From Salinibaculum sp. SYNS191 (GTDB lineage Archaea; Halobacteriota; Halobacteria; Halobacteriales; Haloarculaceae), in assembly GCF_037338445.1 (NCBI RefSeq), contig NZ_CP147838.1, positions 3,162,001-3,226,000 on the forward strand: 64,000 nucleotides of DNA, in the 5' to 3' direction. Positions 34,766 to 43,274 of the stretch are shown one piece after another (position 1 is the stretch's first letter; each line of letters begins with the position of its first letter). A program made the translations under genes and the position numbers. The notes below the pieces were generated by a model. The model searched no databases. It was not told where the DNA came from and worked only from the letters and a program-made list of their open reading frames with translations.

Positions 34766-35242
34766 TCAATCGGCCTCACCGAGCCGGTCGGCGAGCGCGT
34801 CCATCATCTCCCACAAGAGACCCGCCACCGAGCGTGCGTCGAACGACACCGGCACGTACGTGTACTCGTCGTTCGTGTCGTCCCGCTCCTGATAGTGGAG
34901 CAAGCCGTCAACGTGTGGGTTCGGTTCGCAGTGGAATCCGCAGTCGAGACCGTCTGACTCGCTGTAATGGAGGGTGTCGTACGCCCGAATCGGTGTGCGC
35001 CGCCACGCGTCGCTCCCACGATCAGATGCCTCGGGCTCAGGTGACGGATTCGGAATCCACGTCACCCGAAGCGACGCTGTCTCGGCTGGGCGGCCGAACC
35101 ACGACGGGTCGAGTGTCGCTCGCAGTTCCCGATATGCAGACGGCGGTTCCCCCTCGACAGATCGAACGGCTGGGTGTCGCGCCAACTCACTACGCAGCTC
35201 GCGGAGAATGCGGTGACGATCCCGGCCAGGATCGGTCGTCAT
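34766..35242 (-). CDS. Small protein paired with a winged-helix gene (TumE-like partner candidate)
   Basis: A 158-residue protein whose ATG overlaps the stop of the winged-helix gene (ATGA). Residues about 100-130 (CGFHCEPNPHVDGLLHYQER) contain a His-x(n)-His cluster placed as in its counterpart at 32976. The two partners have the same length but diverged sequence. The N-terminal half contains SAYRELRATLDPSWFG. A toxin role is inferred only from gene organisation. Confidence 0.5.
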   Translation of the reverse strand: MTTDPGRDRHRILRELRSELARHPAVRSVEGEPPSAYRELRATLDPSWFGRPAETASLRVTWIPNPSPEPEASDRGSDAWRRTPIRAYDTLHYSESDGLDCGFHCEPNPHVDGLLHYQERDDTNDEYTYVPVSFDARSVAGLLWEMMDALADRLGEAD

Positions 35243-35781
35243 ACGGTGATCGACGAGGAATCGGCTGACCAGGTATCGTAGTTCTCGATGGCGTCCTGGA
35301 CGAGCGAGAGTCGGTAGCGGGCGAGTTCCCAGTCGCTCGCGACTGCGATGAGTTCGTGCGCCTGTTCGGCAGAGACACCCACTTCGGCCGCTCGCTCACG
35401 CAGGGTCGTCGGGGACGCAGCGTCGTACTCGGTTTTCCAGGCCGCGATGTCGTCTTTCAAGTCGACTGCCTGCTCCGCGAGGTCGCGTTTCGTCGTCTCC
35501 TCAAGCAACTCCCGGACATCCCGGAGCCGCGTGTACAGCGGGTCCGGATAGTAGTGGCGGGTGCCATCTTTCTCGGTCGCTGTCACCACACCGAGATCGA
35601 TGAGCCGGCGCAGGTGGTCCCGGGCCGTATTCGGGGAGACGGCCGCCTCCGACGCAATCCAGGACGCTGGCTGCGGATCCGAGAGCGTCATCGTGACCGA
35701 TTTCACGCGGTCGAACGCCGACGCGTGTTCTTTCCACGTCTCGACCCACTCGGCATCGTCGGACGGAGTCTCGGGCGACAT
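35239..35781 (-). CDS. Winged-helix regulator (DUF7342-like), first gene of the second TA-like pair
   Basis: A 180-residue protein paralogous to the one at 32446. It shows EWVETWKEHASAFDRVKSVT, then the helix-turn-helix SWIASEAAVSPNTARDHLRR with the wing VVTATEKDGTRHYY, and a helical C-terminal half (AEQAVDLKDDIAAWKTEYDA). The start was set at the ATG at 35781; the longer frame runs into an IS end. A palindrome at 35822-35835 upstream is a likely operator for autoregulation. Confidence 0.72.
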   Translation of the reverse strand: MSPETPSDDAEWVETWKEHASAFDRVKSVTMTLSDPQPASWIASEAAVSPNTARDHLRRLIDLGVVTATEKDGTRHYYPDPLYTRLRDVRELLEETTKRDLAEQAVDLKDDIAAWKTEYDAASPTTLRERAAEVGVSAEQAHELIAVASDWELARYRLSLVQDAIENYDTWSADSSSITV

Positions 35782-35821
35782 ACGCACCAGTACCTGTTCG
35801 AGCGTAATATTTCTACCCCTC

Positions 35822-35835
35822 CGCAAATTATTGCG
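35822..35835 (-). promoter_or_regulatory. Palindromic candidate operator upstream of the second winged-helix gene
   Basis: CGCAA-ATTA-TTGCG is a perfect 5-base inverted repeat 41 bases before the ATG, adjacent to a TATA-like gaaatattacg (minus strand). Its position suits repression by the encoded winged-helix protein. Confidence 0.45.
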
Positions 35836-35878
35836 TTGGCCATCCGAGTCCAACTTCAGCAGGCTGCAGAATTCCTCT

Positions 35879-35939
35879 GTCAACTACTCCACCCTACTTC
35901 GCTCACCCTGACGGGTTCGCTCGTGGAGGGTGGGGCTTG
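35879..35939 (-). repeat. Solo right end of an IS1341-type element (orphan omega-RNA-like scaffold)
   Basis: The sequence gtcaactactccaccctact...gctcgtggagggtggggctt matches the folded right end of the TnpB element at 30561-30620, but no tnpB is attached. The following 120 bases contain two more perfect hairpins (cgagagcg-t-cgctctcg near 36000 and caggtttcgcagaaacctg near 36030). It is probably a remnant or a MITE-like derivative. Confidence 0.6.
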
Positions 35940-36132
35940 TCCGTGAACTCGGCCTCGAACCCATCAGGGTGGGCGGTAAATCCGCCGCTCGGCGTTCACG
36001 AGAGCGTCGCTCTCGTACAGCCCATCAGGTTTCGCAGAAACCTGAGGACGTCACTGTTCCGGACTTGAACTGTTTGAAGAGTTGTGATCCCGGGAAAAAA
36101 TTTCTATTAATCTTCATTCATAAAAACAACAT

Positions 36133-37509
36133 ATGACAGGTAGAGACAGGGGTTCAGGTTCGAACGGTGGCCCCCAAAACCTCCCACCTGGCCCCGATGG
36201 TCTCCCAGTGCTGGGACATGCACATCAGTATATCAAACAGCCCATGGGATTTTTCGACGAGCTCGCGGAGTACGGCGATGTCGTCCACTGTGAGTTTCCG
36301 CGTATCGACGCTGTCGCTGTCTTCCATCCCGAGTATATCGGCGACGTGTTGCTGGGACAGGGCACCTACGAGCGGTGGAACTTCGACGAACTCAAGGAAC
36401 TGCTCGATTACGAGATCGCACCGCGGGGACTCACGTTCACTCGGGGCGAGGAGTGGAAACAACAGCGACACTTCCTCCAGCCGATGTTCGGACTGGACCG
36501 GTTGGAGGGCTTCAGTTCGGCGATGGTTGCCGCCACGGAACGGCTGGTCGACCAGTGGGACGACGGCGAAGAAATCGTCCTCAACGAGGAGTTCTCCCGC
36601 CTGACGCTGTCGATTCTGACGAACTCGCTGTTCGACTTCGACCTCGGGGAGAACAGGCAGGTCATCACTGACGCCGCCGACGAACTCCAGACGATGGCCG
36701 ATATGAGCGGTTTCGGCGCCGTCGAGATGCTCCTGCCGTCGTGGGTGCCGACACACAGGAACCGTCGATACACACAGGCCATGGATGCCTTCGACGCGAC
36801 GGTCGAGACGCTCATCGAACAACGACGCGCGAATCCGGACGAATACGAGGATCTCCTGACGATGATGCTTGAAAAGGAGGACGACCACGAGTACTCGATG
36901 AGCGACGAGGAGATCCACGATCACCTGATCACGTTTCTCATCGCCGGTCACGAGACCACAGCGATGGCACTGACCTTCACGTGGCTGTTGCTGGGGAGCA
37001 ATCCGGAGGATTACGATCGACTGGAGACGGAAGTCACGACCGTACTAGACGGGCCACCGACGGCCGACGATCTTTCAGACCTCCCGGTCACCGAGCACGT
37101 AGCTAAGGAGGCGATGCGGATGTATCCCCCGGCCGGGATGCTGTTCCGCGAGGCCACCGAGGAGACGGAACTGGGCGGGTACCGCATCCCCGAAGGGACG
37201 AAAGTCTTGCTCCCGCAGTTCACTGTTCATGCTGACGACCGGTGGTTCGACGCCCCCGAGGAATTCCGGCCCGAACGCTTTAGTGAAGACCGGAGCGACC
37301 AGCGACCCGATTTCGCGTACTTCCCGTTTGGCGGTGGTCCCCACCAGTGTATCGGCATGCACTTTGCGATGATGGAGCTGAAACACATTATCCCGATTCT
37401 CGCCCGACGCGTCGATTTCGAGCTGTTGAGTTCGCCCGAGCCCGAGGTCAATATGGAGCTGACGTTGCAGCCATCCGAGGATGTGCGAATGCGTGTTCAC
37501 AAACGGTGA
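36133..37509 (+). CDS. Cytochrome P450
   Basis: A 458-residue soluble P450. It has the proline-rich start LPPGPDGLPVLGHAHQYIK, the I-helix oxygen-activation motif AGHETTAMA, the K-helix E-x-x-R in KEAMRMYPPAGML, and the heme-thiolate loop FGGGPHQCIGMHFA with the axial cysteine. It inserts one oxygen atom into an organic substrate with electrons from a ferredoxin or flavodoxin partner; no redox partner gene is adjacent. It resembles the haloarchaeal P450s (CYP174-like), whose substrates are not established. Promoter-like A+T sequence (tattaatcttcattcataaa) precedes the ATG. Confidence 0.92.
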   Translation: MTGRDRGSGSNGGPQNLPPGPDGLPVLGHAHQYIKQPMGFFDELAEYGDVVHCEFPRIDAVAVFHPEYIGDVLLGQGTYERWNFDELKELLDYEIAPRGLTFTRGEEWKQQRHFLQPMFGLDRLEGFSSAMVAATERLVDQWDDGEEIVLNEEFSRLTLSILTNSLFDFDLGENRQVITDAADELQTMADMSGFGAVEMLLPSWVPTHRNRRYTQAMDAFDATVETLIEQRRANPDEYEDLLTMMLEKEDDHEYSMSDEEIHDHLITFLIAGHETTAMALTFTWLLLGSNPEDYDRLETEVTTVLDGPPTADDLSDLPVTEHVAKEAMRMYPPAGMLFREATEETELGGYRIPEGTKVLLPQFTVHADDRWFDAPEEFRPERFSEDRSDQRPDFAYFPFGGGPHQCIGMHFAMMELKHIIPILARRVDFELLSSPEPEVNMELTLQPSEDVRMRVHKR

Positions 37510-37796
37510 TCATCGAAGGATAATACTGCTGACCGTATGATTAATTAGGGGCGTGACGTAGGCGGTAGCAAGGACTGATGATGCCGATTACGGACTTCTC
37601 CGAGGCTAACGTACAAGACTGAGTCACGTAGTTGGCCTCTAATTACAACAGTTCTGGATAGAGACAGCTACACCGATGGTCGAAAACCCGTCTAGTGTAG
37701 TGGTTTTATCCATAGAGAACTGGACGGCGAGAACGCAAGGCTCTTTCAGCAAAATTCTCCAAAAAATACATTTCTTTAATAATATGTAGTGCAGGT

Positions 37797-38720
37797 ATGC
37801 CGCTCGACCTCTCGATTGCAGTTGGGAATCGGGACGTGAACCGGGCGTTGCTGTCGGGCGAGGTCGAGCCAGATGGGATCGACGCGACTGTCGTCTCAGA
37901 GTACCCGCCCCGGCGCAATCGGTGGTTCTTCGAATACGGAGACTACGATGTTGCCGAGGTCTCGCTGGCGTCGTATCTCGCGGCCAGGGCCAGCGACGAG
38001 GAGTATTCGTGCACTGCACTCTCGGTGTTCCCGGCACGACGCTTCAGGCATTCGTTTTTGTGGAAGCACACGGACGCCCCCGTCGACGACCCTGCGGATC
38101 TTGCAGGCAAACGGGTCGGCATTCAGACCTGGCACTCGACGCCAGGCGTCTGGATCCGCGGCATCGCCAAGGAACACTACGGACTCGACCTCGAAGCCGT
38201 CACCTGGTATCAACGCGAGACGAGCGTGCCCACGGCCATTCCCCCTCGGTTCGATGTCCAGCCGCTCCCGCGGGACCAGAGCGACGATACCGTCGCTGAT
38301 CCGTCGGCGTACCGCGAGATGTTTCGCGCTGGCGACCTTGACGCGGCGATGGATCCCGTCTCGTCGATGTTCAACGCCGTCGTCGAATCCGAGGACCTCG
38401 ACTTCGTGTTCGACGACCCGGTCGCCGAGGAGCGACAGTACTACCGGGAGACAGCCATCTTTCCGATCATGCACGTCGTGGTCGTGCGTGACGAGGTCCT
38501 CGCGGACCACTCGTGGGTGGCCACCAATCTCGTCGAGGCGTTCACGGCGGCGCTTGACCGCCGTCGCGAACTGAATCGGCATGTGAAAACGAACACGTCC
38601 ATCGTATGGGCACACCACCAGCTGGCGGAGCAGCGTGCGCTTCTCGATCCCGACGTGTGGAACTACGGTCTGACGGACAGCAACGTGCGGACCTGGAAAC
38701 GTTCATGCAGCGTGTCATAG
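37797..38720 (+). pseudogene. Periplasmic-binding-like/4,5-dihydroxyphthalate decarboxylase-like protein with damaged C-terminus
   Basis: A 307-residue frame with the two-lobed binding-protein fold: IAVGNRDVNRALLSGEVEPD, DVAEVSLASYLAARA, DLAGKRVGIQTWHSTPGVWI. It resembles proteins annotated as 4,5-dihydroxyphthalate decarboxylase or ABC substrate-binding protein; without a signal peptide the former is more likely. The last 10 residues (VRTWKRSCSVS) are out of pattern. The frame shifted by one base reads RADLETFMQ, as expected for the family, implying loss of one base near 38688. Immediately afterwards an IS-end-like sequence begins, so the true C-terminus is also cut off. The rest may still fold. 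Confidence 0.65.
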
Positions 38721-38890
38721 AATCTTTCACAGCCGAACAGTGCATCCCCATGTCAACCCCCGATCTATCTATCAGTCTCAAATTGTACTCAATCTGTTAT
38801 GCAGCAACTCAACAGTATTATGCTGGTGTCACTTGTAACGGAATAGTCGTCGAGTTATGTGATTTTCAGACGATTAGTAGAAGGCCACCG
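38709..38890. repeat. IS-end-like sequence after the damaged gene
   Basis: The stretch starting gtgtcatagaatctttcac (38709) resembles the terminal repeat of the transposon at 47671 (tgtcatagaacagttaccac). No matching second end or transposase is seen; the remaining bases up to the nuclease gene are A+T-rich without a clear frame. Probably a solo IS remnant. Confidence 0.4.
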
Positions 38891-39862
38891 TCAGCTACGC
38901 TCTTCAGCAAATATTGGATGAAACGTATTCGTGAGGGTGAGTAACTCATCGACGATCGCGTCAGCATAAGTCTCGTATGAGTCGTCTTGGATTACAGTAT
39001 CGTGCCCTACCTGTTTGAAAACAATATTTTTCTTTCGCTGTAAACGCCAATTGTAATCTGGAATGGCCTCAGTATGCTCTGACGCTGTTGATTTTAGTGA
39101 TTCCCGTCCTCCCTCGGTGAGACCATCTGTGCTTTGTATCTGTAACCTAATATTTGTGTGACCTGCGTCACCTACTTCCCCGACATATACATCGTACCGA
39201 ATAGCCTCGTGATGGTCCGGGTGCGTTGATTTGAACGAAGTGCGTTTGTTGTACCCCGAATACTCCGGATCTGATTCAAGATGTTGTATTTCCGTTTCAT
39301 TCAAGAATTGATCTCGGACTGCATGTAGGGTGTCAGAAGCATTGGGTGTCGTTGATGTGCGAGATTTCGTTAGAGCCGCCTCAAACACATCTTGTAGGAA
39401 CTCCGCCCCATCGTGTGAAAGGTTCTCGATCTGTTCAAGAACGTCCTCATAGTAGATGATCGAACTAAATCCCGTTTCATCTTCTTTGGACACGTACCTC
39501 TCTGGAGCTAACAAACAGACTGTGTACGAATCCCAGTCATCACGGTCGACACGGAACTTTCCCCGGTTGTAGTATCGTTCAATCTGGTCCGGTTGCTTGG
39601 CGGCATCTATCTTATTTTCCACCAATACGATATGCCGATCCCCCGTTTCCGTGAGGAATCCGAACTCAATATCGGATTCACCTTCTCCGGCGTAACTCGC
39701 GTGTATAGCCCCTCCGAGATACTCATCACATTCAATAGCAGGAACGGCCTGGAAGACAAACCAACATCTGAATGAATCGGAGGTCTCTACCAACTGAGCT
39801 ACGGAAAAATCAATCTCGTGCTCTCCGATAGTCTCGAAGGATGTTCCTTGTTCAATTTCCAT
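38891..39862 (-). CDS. PD-(D/E)XK-type nuclease family protein
   Basis: A 323-residue protein. Residues about 60-100 contain ESDIEFGFLTETGDRHIVLV-ENKIDAAKQPDQIERYY. This is the arrangement D-x(n)-E-x-K (here ENK) followed by a glutamine-bearing helix seen in PD-(D/E)XK nucleases of the DUF4268/PDDEXK_4 kind. The C-terminal 150 residues are unassigned. Codon use is less GC-rich than in the neighbours, which suggests recent acquisition. It is divergent from the HTH-nucleotidyltransferase gene and about 2.5 kb from the RAMP operon on the same strand. A link to that operon is possible but unproven. Confidence 0.72.
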   Translation of the reverse strand: MEIEQGTSFETIGEHEIDFSVAQLVETSDSFRCWFVFQAVPAIECDEYLGGAIHASYAGEGESDIEFGFLTETGDRHIVLVENKIDAAKQPDQIERYYNRGKFRVDRDDWDSYTVCLLAPERYVSKEDETGFSSIIYYEDVLEQIENLSHDGAEFLQDVFEAALTKSRTSTTPNASDTLHAVRDQFLNETEIQHLESDPEYSGYNKRTSFKSTHPDHHEAIRYDVYVGEVGDAGHTNIRLQIQSTDGLTEGGRESLKSTASEHTEAIPDYNWRLQRKKNIVFKQVGHDTVIQDDSYETYADAIVDELLTLTNTFHPIFAEERS

Positions 39863-40030
39863 ATGCAGCAGTCACAGCGAAAATTGATTAAGTTATTCCT
39901 GGATATTGTGTTAAGTAACGGCGCTGTGCTGTCGGCGTCGGCGTCGCTGGCCGCGTTGGCGCCTGTGGCCGTGGCGTCGGTACCTGCACCGTGCCATCCT
40001 TTAGCGGTGAAGGATCTGAATTCCATATTC

Positions 40031-40056
40031 ACCGATATAATTATAAATATATCGGT
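40031..40056 (+). promoter_or_regulatory. Palindromic operator overlapping the promoter of the HTH-nucleotidyltransferase gene
   Basis: ACCGATATA-attataaa-TATATCGGT is a perfect 9-base inverted repeat with an 8-base spacer, enclosing a TATA box (ttataaatat) and ending 13 bases before the ATG at 40070. The gene it precedes encodes an N-terminal helix-turn-helix, so autorepression is likely. Confidence 0.7.
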
Positions 40057-40069
40057 AAAATTGGAATCT

Positions 40070-41719
40070 ATGAGGGAAGCAGCGCTACGGGCTATCGACT
40101 GTTTGCGGGATCGGTCCTACTCGATCGGCGAGTTAGCCGATGCGATCGACAAAAGTCAGAGCTGGACCTCGGAGATCGTTGGCGATCTCGAAGATGCCCA
40201 TCTTGTGGACCGAACCGACGGCGTGCAATTGGCCCACACGTACGAAGCGTCACTGCTTGCCGAGCTCCTCGACCGCTACGCACTCGAAAAAGTCCTGACA
40301 GGGACGAAAGAGGACATCCTGGTTGCGCTACTTCCGGGCCCTATATCAATCGCTGAGTTACAAAAGCAAGGTTTCGCGAAATCGACACTCTATCAGCACC
40401 TGAACGAAATCCAGGAGACTGGTGCGATCGCACATACTGACGACGGCTATGCCATCAGTGACGACACGCTTCGGTCGTTTCTCGACGCCAGAACCCGAAC
40501 GACACCGTTCGAAACCGAATACCGCGCGAACGGCGACCGACTCGTGGCGACGAGCAAAGGTGACGTCGACGGCACGCCGACTGCGTTCTCGGCGTTCACA
40601 CGCTACGGTGTCGACTATTACCCAGCGAAGACCTACGTCTATCAAGGCGATCGCTCGCTGGATCTCGAAGATATTCTGATCCATGCGGTGACCGTCGCGG
40701 AGAACAAGAAACAGATGGCGATGGCGGCCGTGTTCTATCTCACGCACCGCGCTACCCTCGATTCCAGCGATCTCTGGCGGCTCGCAAACAGGTGGGACTG
40801 CGTCGAGAGGTGGGCTGACCTCTTCGCATACATCGACCAGCGAGAGGTCCACCACGAAGAGCTCTTTCTCCCGTGGGAGGAATTTATCGACCTCGCAAAT
40901 GACTATGGGGTCTACCCGCGTGGCCACCACCCTGAGGCTAGCCTCCAGCGAGGACTCGAAGAACTTGGAGATTATCTGGAGGCACCTGTCGACACCTATC
41001 TTCTCGGAGGCGGTAACCTCATTCTGCGTGGTCTGAAGGACTCGACCAAGGACGTCGATCTCGTCGTTGCGGACGGACAGACGTTCTTCACACTCGCTGA
41101 ATCGCTCCAGGACTTGGGATACGAGGAGCGTGGCGACCTGGAAGCGGCATACAACCAACTCGACCCCAGTCTTGTGCTCGAGAAGGAGGGATTTCCGCGC
41201 TGGGGCATCTTCGTCGAGACCGTCGCAGGCCAACTCCAGCTGAACGAGGCGATGATCGAGCGGTGCGACCAGTCATTCGAGTACGGCAATCTCCACGTGC
41301 ATCTGCTCTCGCTGAGCGACATCTTCGTGTTCAAATCGATCATGGAACGGGAGGGCGACCTCGAAGATGTCGCGTTGATCGCCCAGCAAGCCGATCTCGA
41401 CTGGGAGGGCATCTTCGAGGAGATCAAGACCCAGGACGACCGCACTGGCCGATTCTTCTCGTTTGCCGTGCTCGATACCCTCGATGTTCTCGAAGAGCGC
41501 TACGACATTGTTGCACCCATCACGGACCGGCTCGTCTCGTACTGTCTCGAGAACGCGCTGCTCGTCTCGCTGGAGGACCCGAACACGATCGAAGACCTCC
41601 GCACAGAGCTGGACTTTCCCGACCACCGGATCTACAACAAACTCCGCCAGCTCGAGGAGGATGGCCAGATTACCGTCGACCGGAGTGGTCGGCTTAACAC
41701 GTATCAGCGGATCGAATAA
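40070..41719 (+). CDS. HTH plus nucleotidyltransferase protein (DUF6036/AbiEii-like)
   Basis: A 549-residue protein. Two winged helices lie in the first 140 residues (YSIGELADAIDKSQSWTSEI and ISIAELQKQGFAKSTLYQHL). A helical middle follows, then a nucleotidyltransferase core around residue 305-330 (YLLGGGNLILRGLKDSTKDVDL), whose G-G...K-x-T-x-D-x-D-L pattern fits the DUF6036/AbiEii group. Another HTH ends the protein (TIEDLRTELDFPDHRIYNKL). Proteins of this kind act as TA or abortive-infection components that nucleotidylate RNA or partner proteins. No small partner gene is adjacent. The start at 40070 was chosen for the operator and TATA box just upstream. Confidence 0.72.
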   Translation: MREAALRAIDCLRDRSYSIGELADAIDKSQSWTSEIVGDLEDAHLVDRTDGVQLAHTYEASLLAELLDRYALEKVLTGTKEDILVALLPGPISIAELQKQGFAKSTLYQHLNEIQETGAIAHTDDGYAISDDTLRSFLDARTRTTPFETEYRANGDRLVATSKGDVDGTPTAFSAFTRYGVDYYPAKTYVYQGDRSLDLEDILIHAVTVAENKKQMAMAAVFYLTHRATLDSSDLWRLANRWDCVERWADLFAYIDQREVHHEELFLPWEEFIDLANDYGVYPRGHHPEASLQRGLEELGDYLEAPVDTYLLGGGNLILRGLKDSTKDVDLVVADGQTFFTLAESLQDLGYEERGDLEAAYNQLDPSLVLEKEGFPRWGIFVETVAGQLQLNEAMIERCDQSFEYGNLHVHLLSLSDIFVFKSIMEREGDLEDVALIAQQADLDWEGIFEEIKTQDDRTGRFFSFAVLDTLDVLEERYDIVAPITDRLVSYCLENALLVSLEDPNTIEDLRTELDFPDHRIYNKLRQLEEDGQITVDRSGRLNTYQRIE

Positions 41720-41759
41720 TTCACAGGCGGTACAAGGCGGATACCACGACCCTTGCGGT

Positions 41760-42214
41760 CGGGGAGTGAAACCGACCATTGATGCCACGAACCACGTCAC
41801 GACGGCAGACAGACTCCCAACTCTATAAGTGACACAAGACCTATATGAGAAAACACAGTGGCATACCGTCGTACCGCCGTCATCAAACTCGACACTCCCG
41901 AAGGAGTCGACGACTCCCTTCGAGAGACTGTCGAGCAGTTCAGACACTGTGCCAACACCGCGAGCGAGTGGTGCTGGCACGGCGGCGACGGCTACCACGT
42001 CACTTCCAAAGCGAAAGCCGAACGCGCTCTCTATGACCAACTCCGCGACGAAACCGACCTCACCGCGAATCTCGTCCAGAAAGGGATTCGCCGTGCGGTC
42101 GAAGCCGTCAAAAGCGGAGTCGAACGCCTCAACGAGAACGCTGAAACATCTCACATGGCGAGGATTTCATACGGCCGAAAAACACCTCTCGTCGGTTCCT
42201 CTCGGTCCCGCTAG
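41760..42214 (+). pseudogene. IS1341-type tnpB, N-terminal fragment
   Basis: From a GTG at 41858 the frame reads VAYRRTAVIKLDTPEGVDDS and RETVEQFRHCANTASEWCWH, the N-terminal domain of an IS1341-type TnpB. It loses similarity after about 95 residues (NENAETSH) and stops at 42214, with no RuvC part. The left flank (41760-41857) contains the typical leader of such elements. It is a third, dead TnpB lineage in the window and marks the edge of the RAMP operon. Confidence 0.7.
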
Positions 42215-42341
42215 GAGCGACTCTCGGTGTATATAAATGGGAGAGTACATTTCGTCTGTTTGTTCTTGTTGTGGATACGATATCTTTATTCAGGTGTCGT
42301 CGATAGTTTCAGGTCGATTCCACAGGTCTCGTTTTGGTCTC

Positions 42342-43274
42342 TCAACCGGTGGCCTTCCTCTTCCTTTCCGAGTCCTGATGCTGGTTTGGTTGCGCTTCGA
42401 CTGGCTTTACGCGCAGCTCGCCAAAGCCGTACTTTGAGTGAGTGCCAACCCGTCTGATGCCTCGCTTTGCAGTCTCCACTGGGCGATCGCCGTCGTATGC
42501 GACCACCTGTCCGTGGTCTACGGTCTGGAGATTGTACACCTCGCGTTGCTCGAGGATTTTCTCCGCTCGCTCGCGAAGGTTGTGGCGCTCTTCGTTCCAC
42601 CACCACGGGATGTCTTGATCGTGGGCGTCTGGGTACTCGGACTCCAGTACGAATGGCGTGATGAGTTCGAGGATGAATGCCTCACCATTTTCGAGCCGGG
42701 AGTACTCCAACGCCTCTACGTCGATGACCTGTGTGTCTTTCAGGCGCGTACTACCGTAGCCATAGTTTCGCTTCCCGCCGAAGCGAAGTCCCTCCAGTGT
42801 GCTCTCCTCGATCGGGAGGACACCCTCGTGATCAGCGTGGAGGTAGGCGTTGAGGTACCACTTCGTGGTCTGTAGTTGCCGCCGTGCGTCCTCCGGCTTT
42901 CCCATGATTGTCTCGTGAGAAAGTGCCGGGTGACCGCTCTGGACGCGGATATCGTGCGTGTTCAGGGCATCTCGGGGCCGGGATTCCAGCAGCCAGGAGT
43001 GTGACGCCTGGCGCAGCAGGAACAGGTCGTCGTATGCTTCGACTTCTGGGAGCCCACTGCCGAGGTACGGCCTGAATCCGCTTTGTGAGTGTTCATCGGG
43101 GAACGTCCCGAACTGGCCGGGGACGAAGATTCCGTGACTCGCATGCAGGTGACGATGGCGATCGTACGAGAGGTGCTGGCCAAGGGCGTGCATGATGGCG
43201 TTTCCGCTCACGTAGTACGGGTGTCCAATGTAGTCCATCGTCAACTCCCAGTGGACTTGCTGAATGTGCGTCAT
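42342..43274 (-). CDS. Cas5-like RAMP protein of an array-less (HRAMP-type) system
   Basis: A 310-residue protein, last gene of a tightly coupled three-gene operon; its ATG overlaps the previous stop (ATGA). It opens with a beta strand (VHWELTMDYIGHPYYVSGNA) and has two glycine-rich RAMP-type loops, GLRFGGKRNYGYGSTRL (about 167-183) and GIRRVGTHSKYGFGELRV (about 277-294). Such loops mark the ferredoxin-like fold of Cas5/Cas6/Cas7 proteins. A Cas5-like role (binding the end of a guide RNA) is inferred from its pairing with the Cas7-like gene; a Cas6-like nuclease cannot be excluded. The start was set at 43274 by the overlap. Confidence 0.62.
   Translation of the reverse strand: MTHIQQVHWELTMDYIGHPYYVSGNAIMHALGQHLSYDRHRHLHASHGIFVPGQFGTFPDEHSQSGFRPYLGSGLPEVEAYDDLFLLRQASHSWLLESRPRDALNTHDIRVQSGHPALSHETIMGKPEDARRQLQTTKWYLNAYLHADHEGVLPIEESTLEGLRFGGKRNYGYGSTRLKDTQVIDVEALEYSRLENGEAFILELITPFVLESEYPDAHDQDIPWWWNEERHNLRERAEKILEQREVYNLQTVDHGQVVAYDGDRPVETAKRGIRRVGTHSKYGFGELRVKPVEAQPNQHQDSERKRKATG

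Noticed and set aside
39760-39810. A tRNA-like stretch: the minus strand reads gtagctcagttggtagag, identical to a tRNA D-arm consensus.
   Set aside because: No T-arm (ggttcaaatcc-type) or matching acceptor stem follows within tRNA distance, and the bases are in frame inside the nuclease gene (SVAQLVE). Treated as coincidence or a very short relic.
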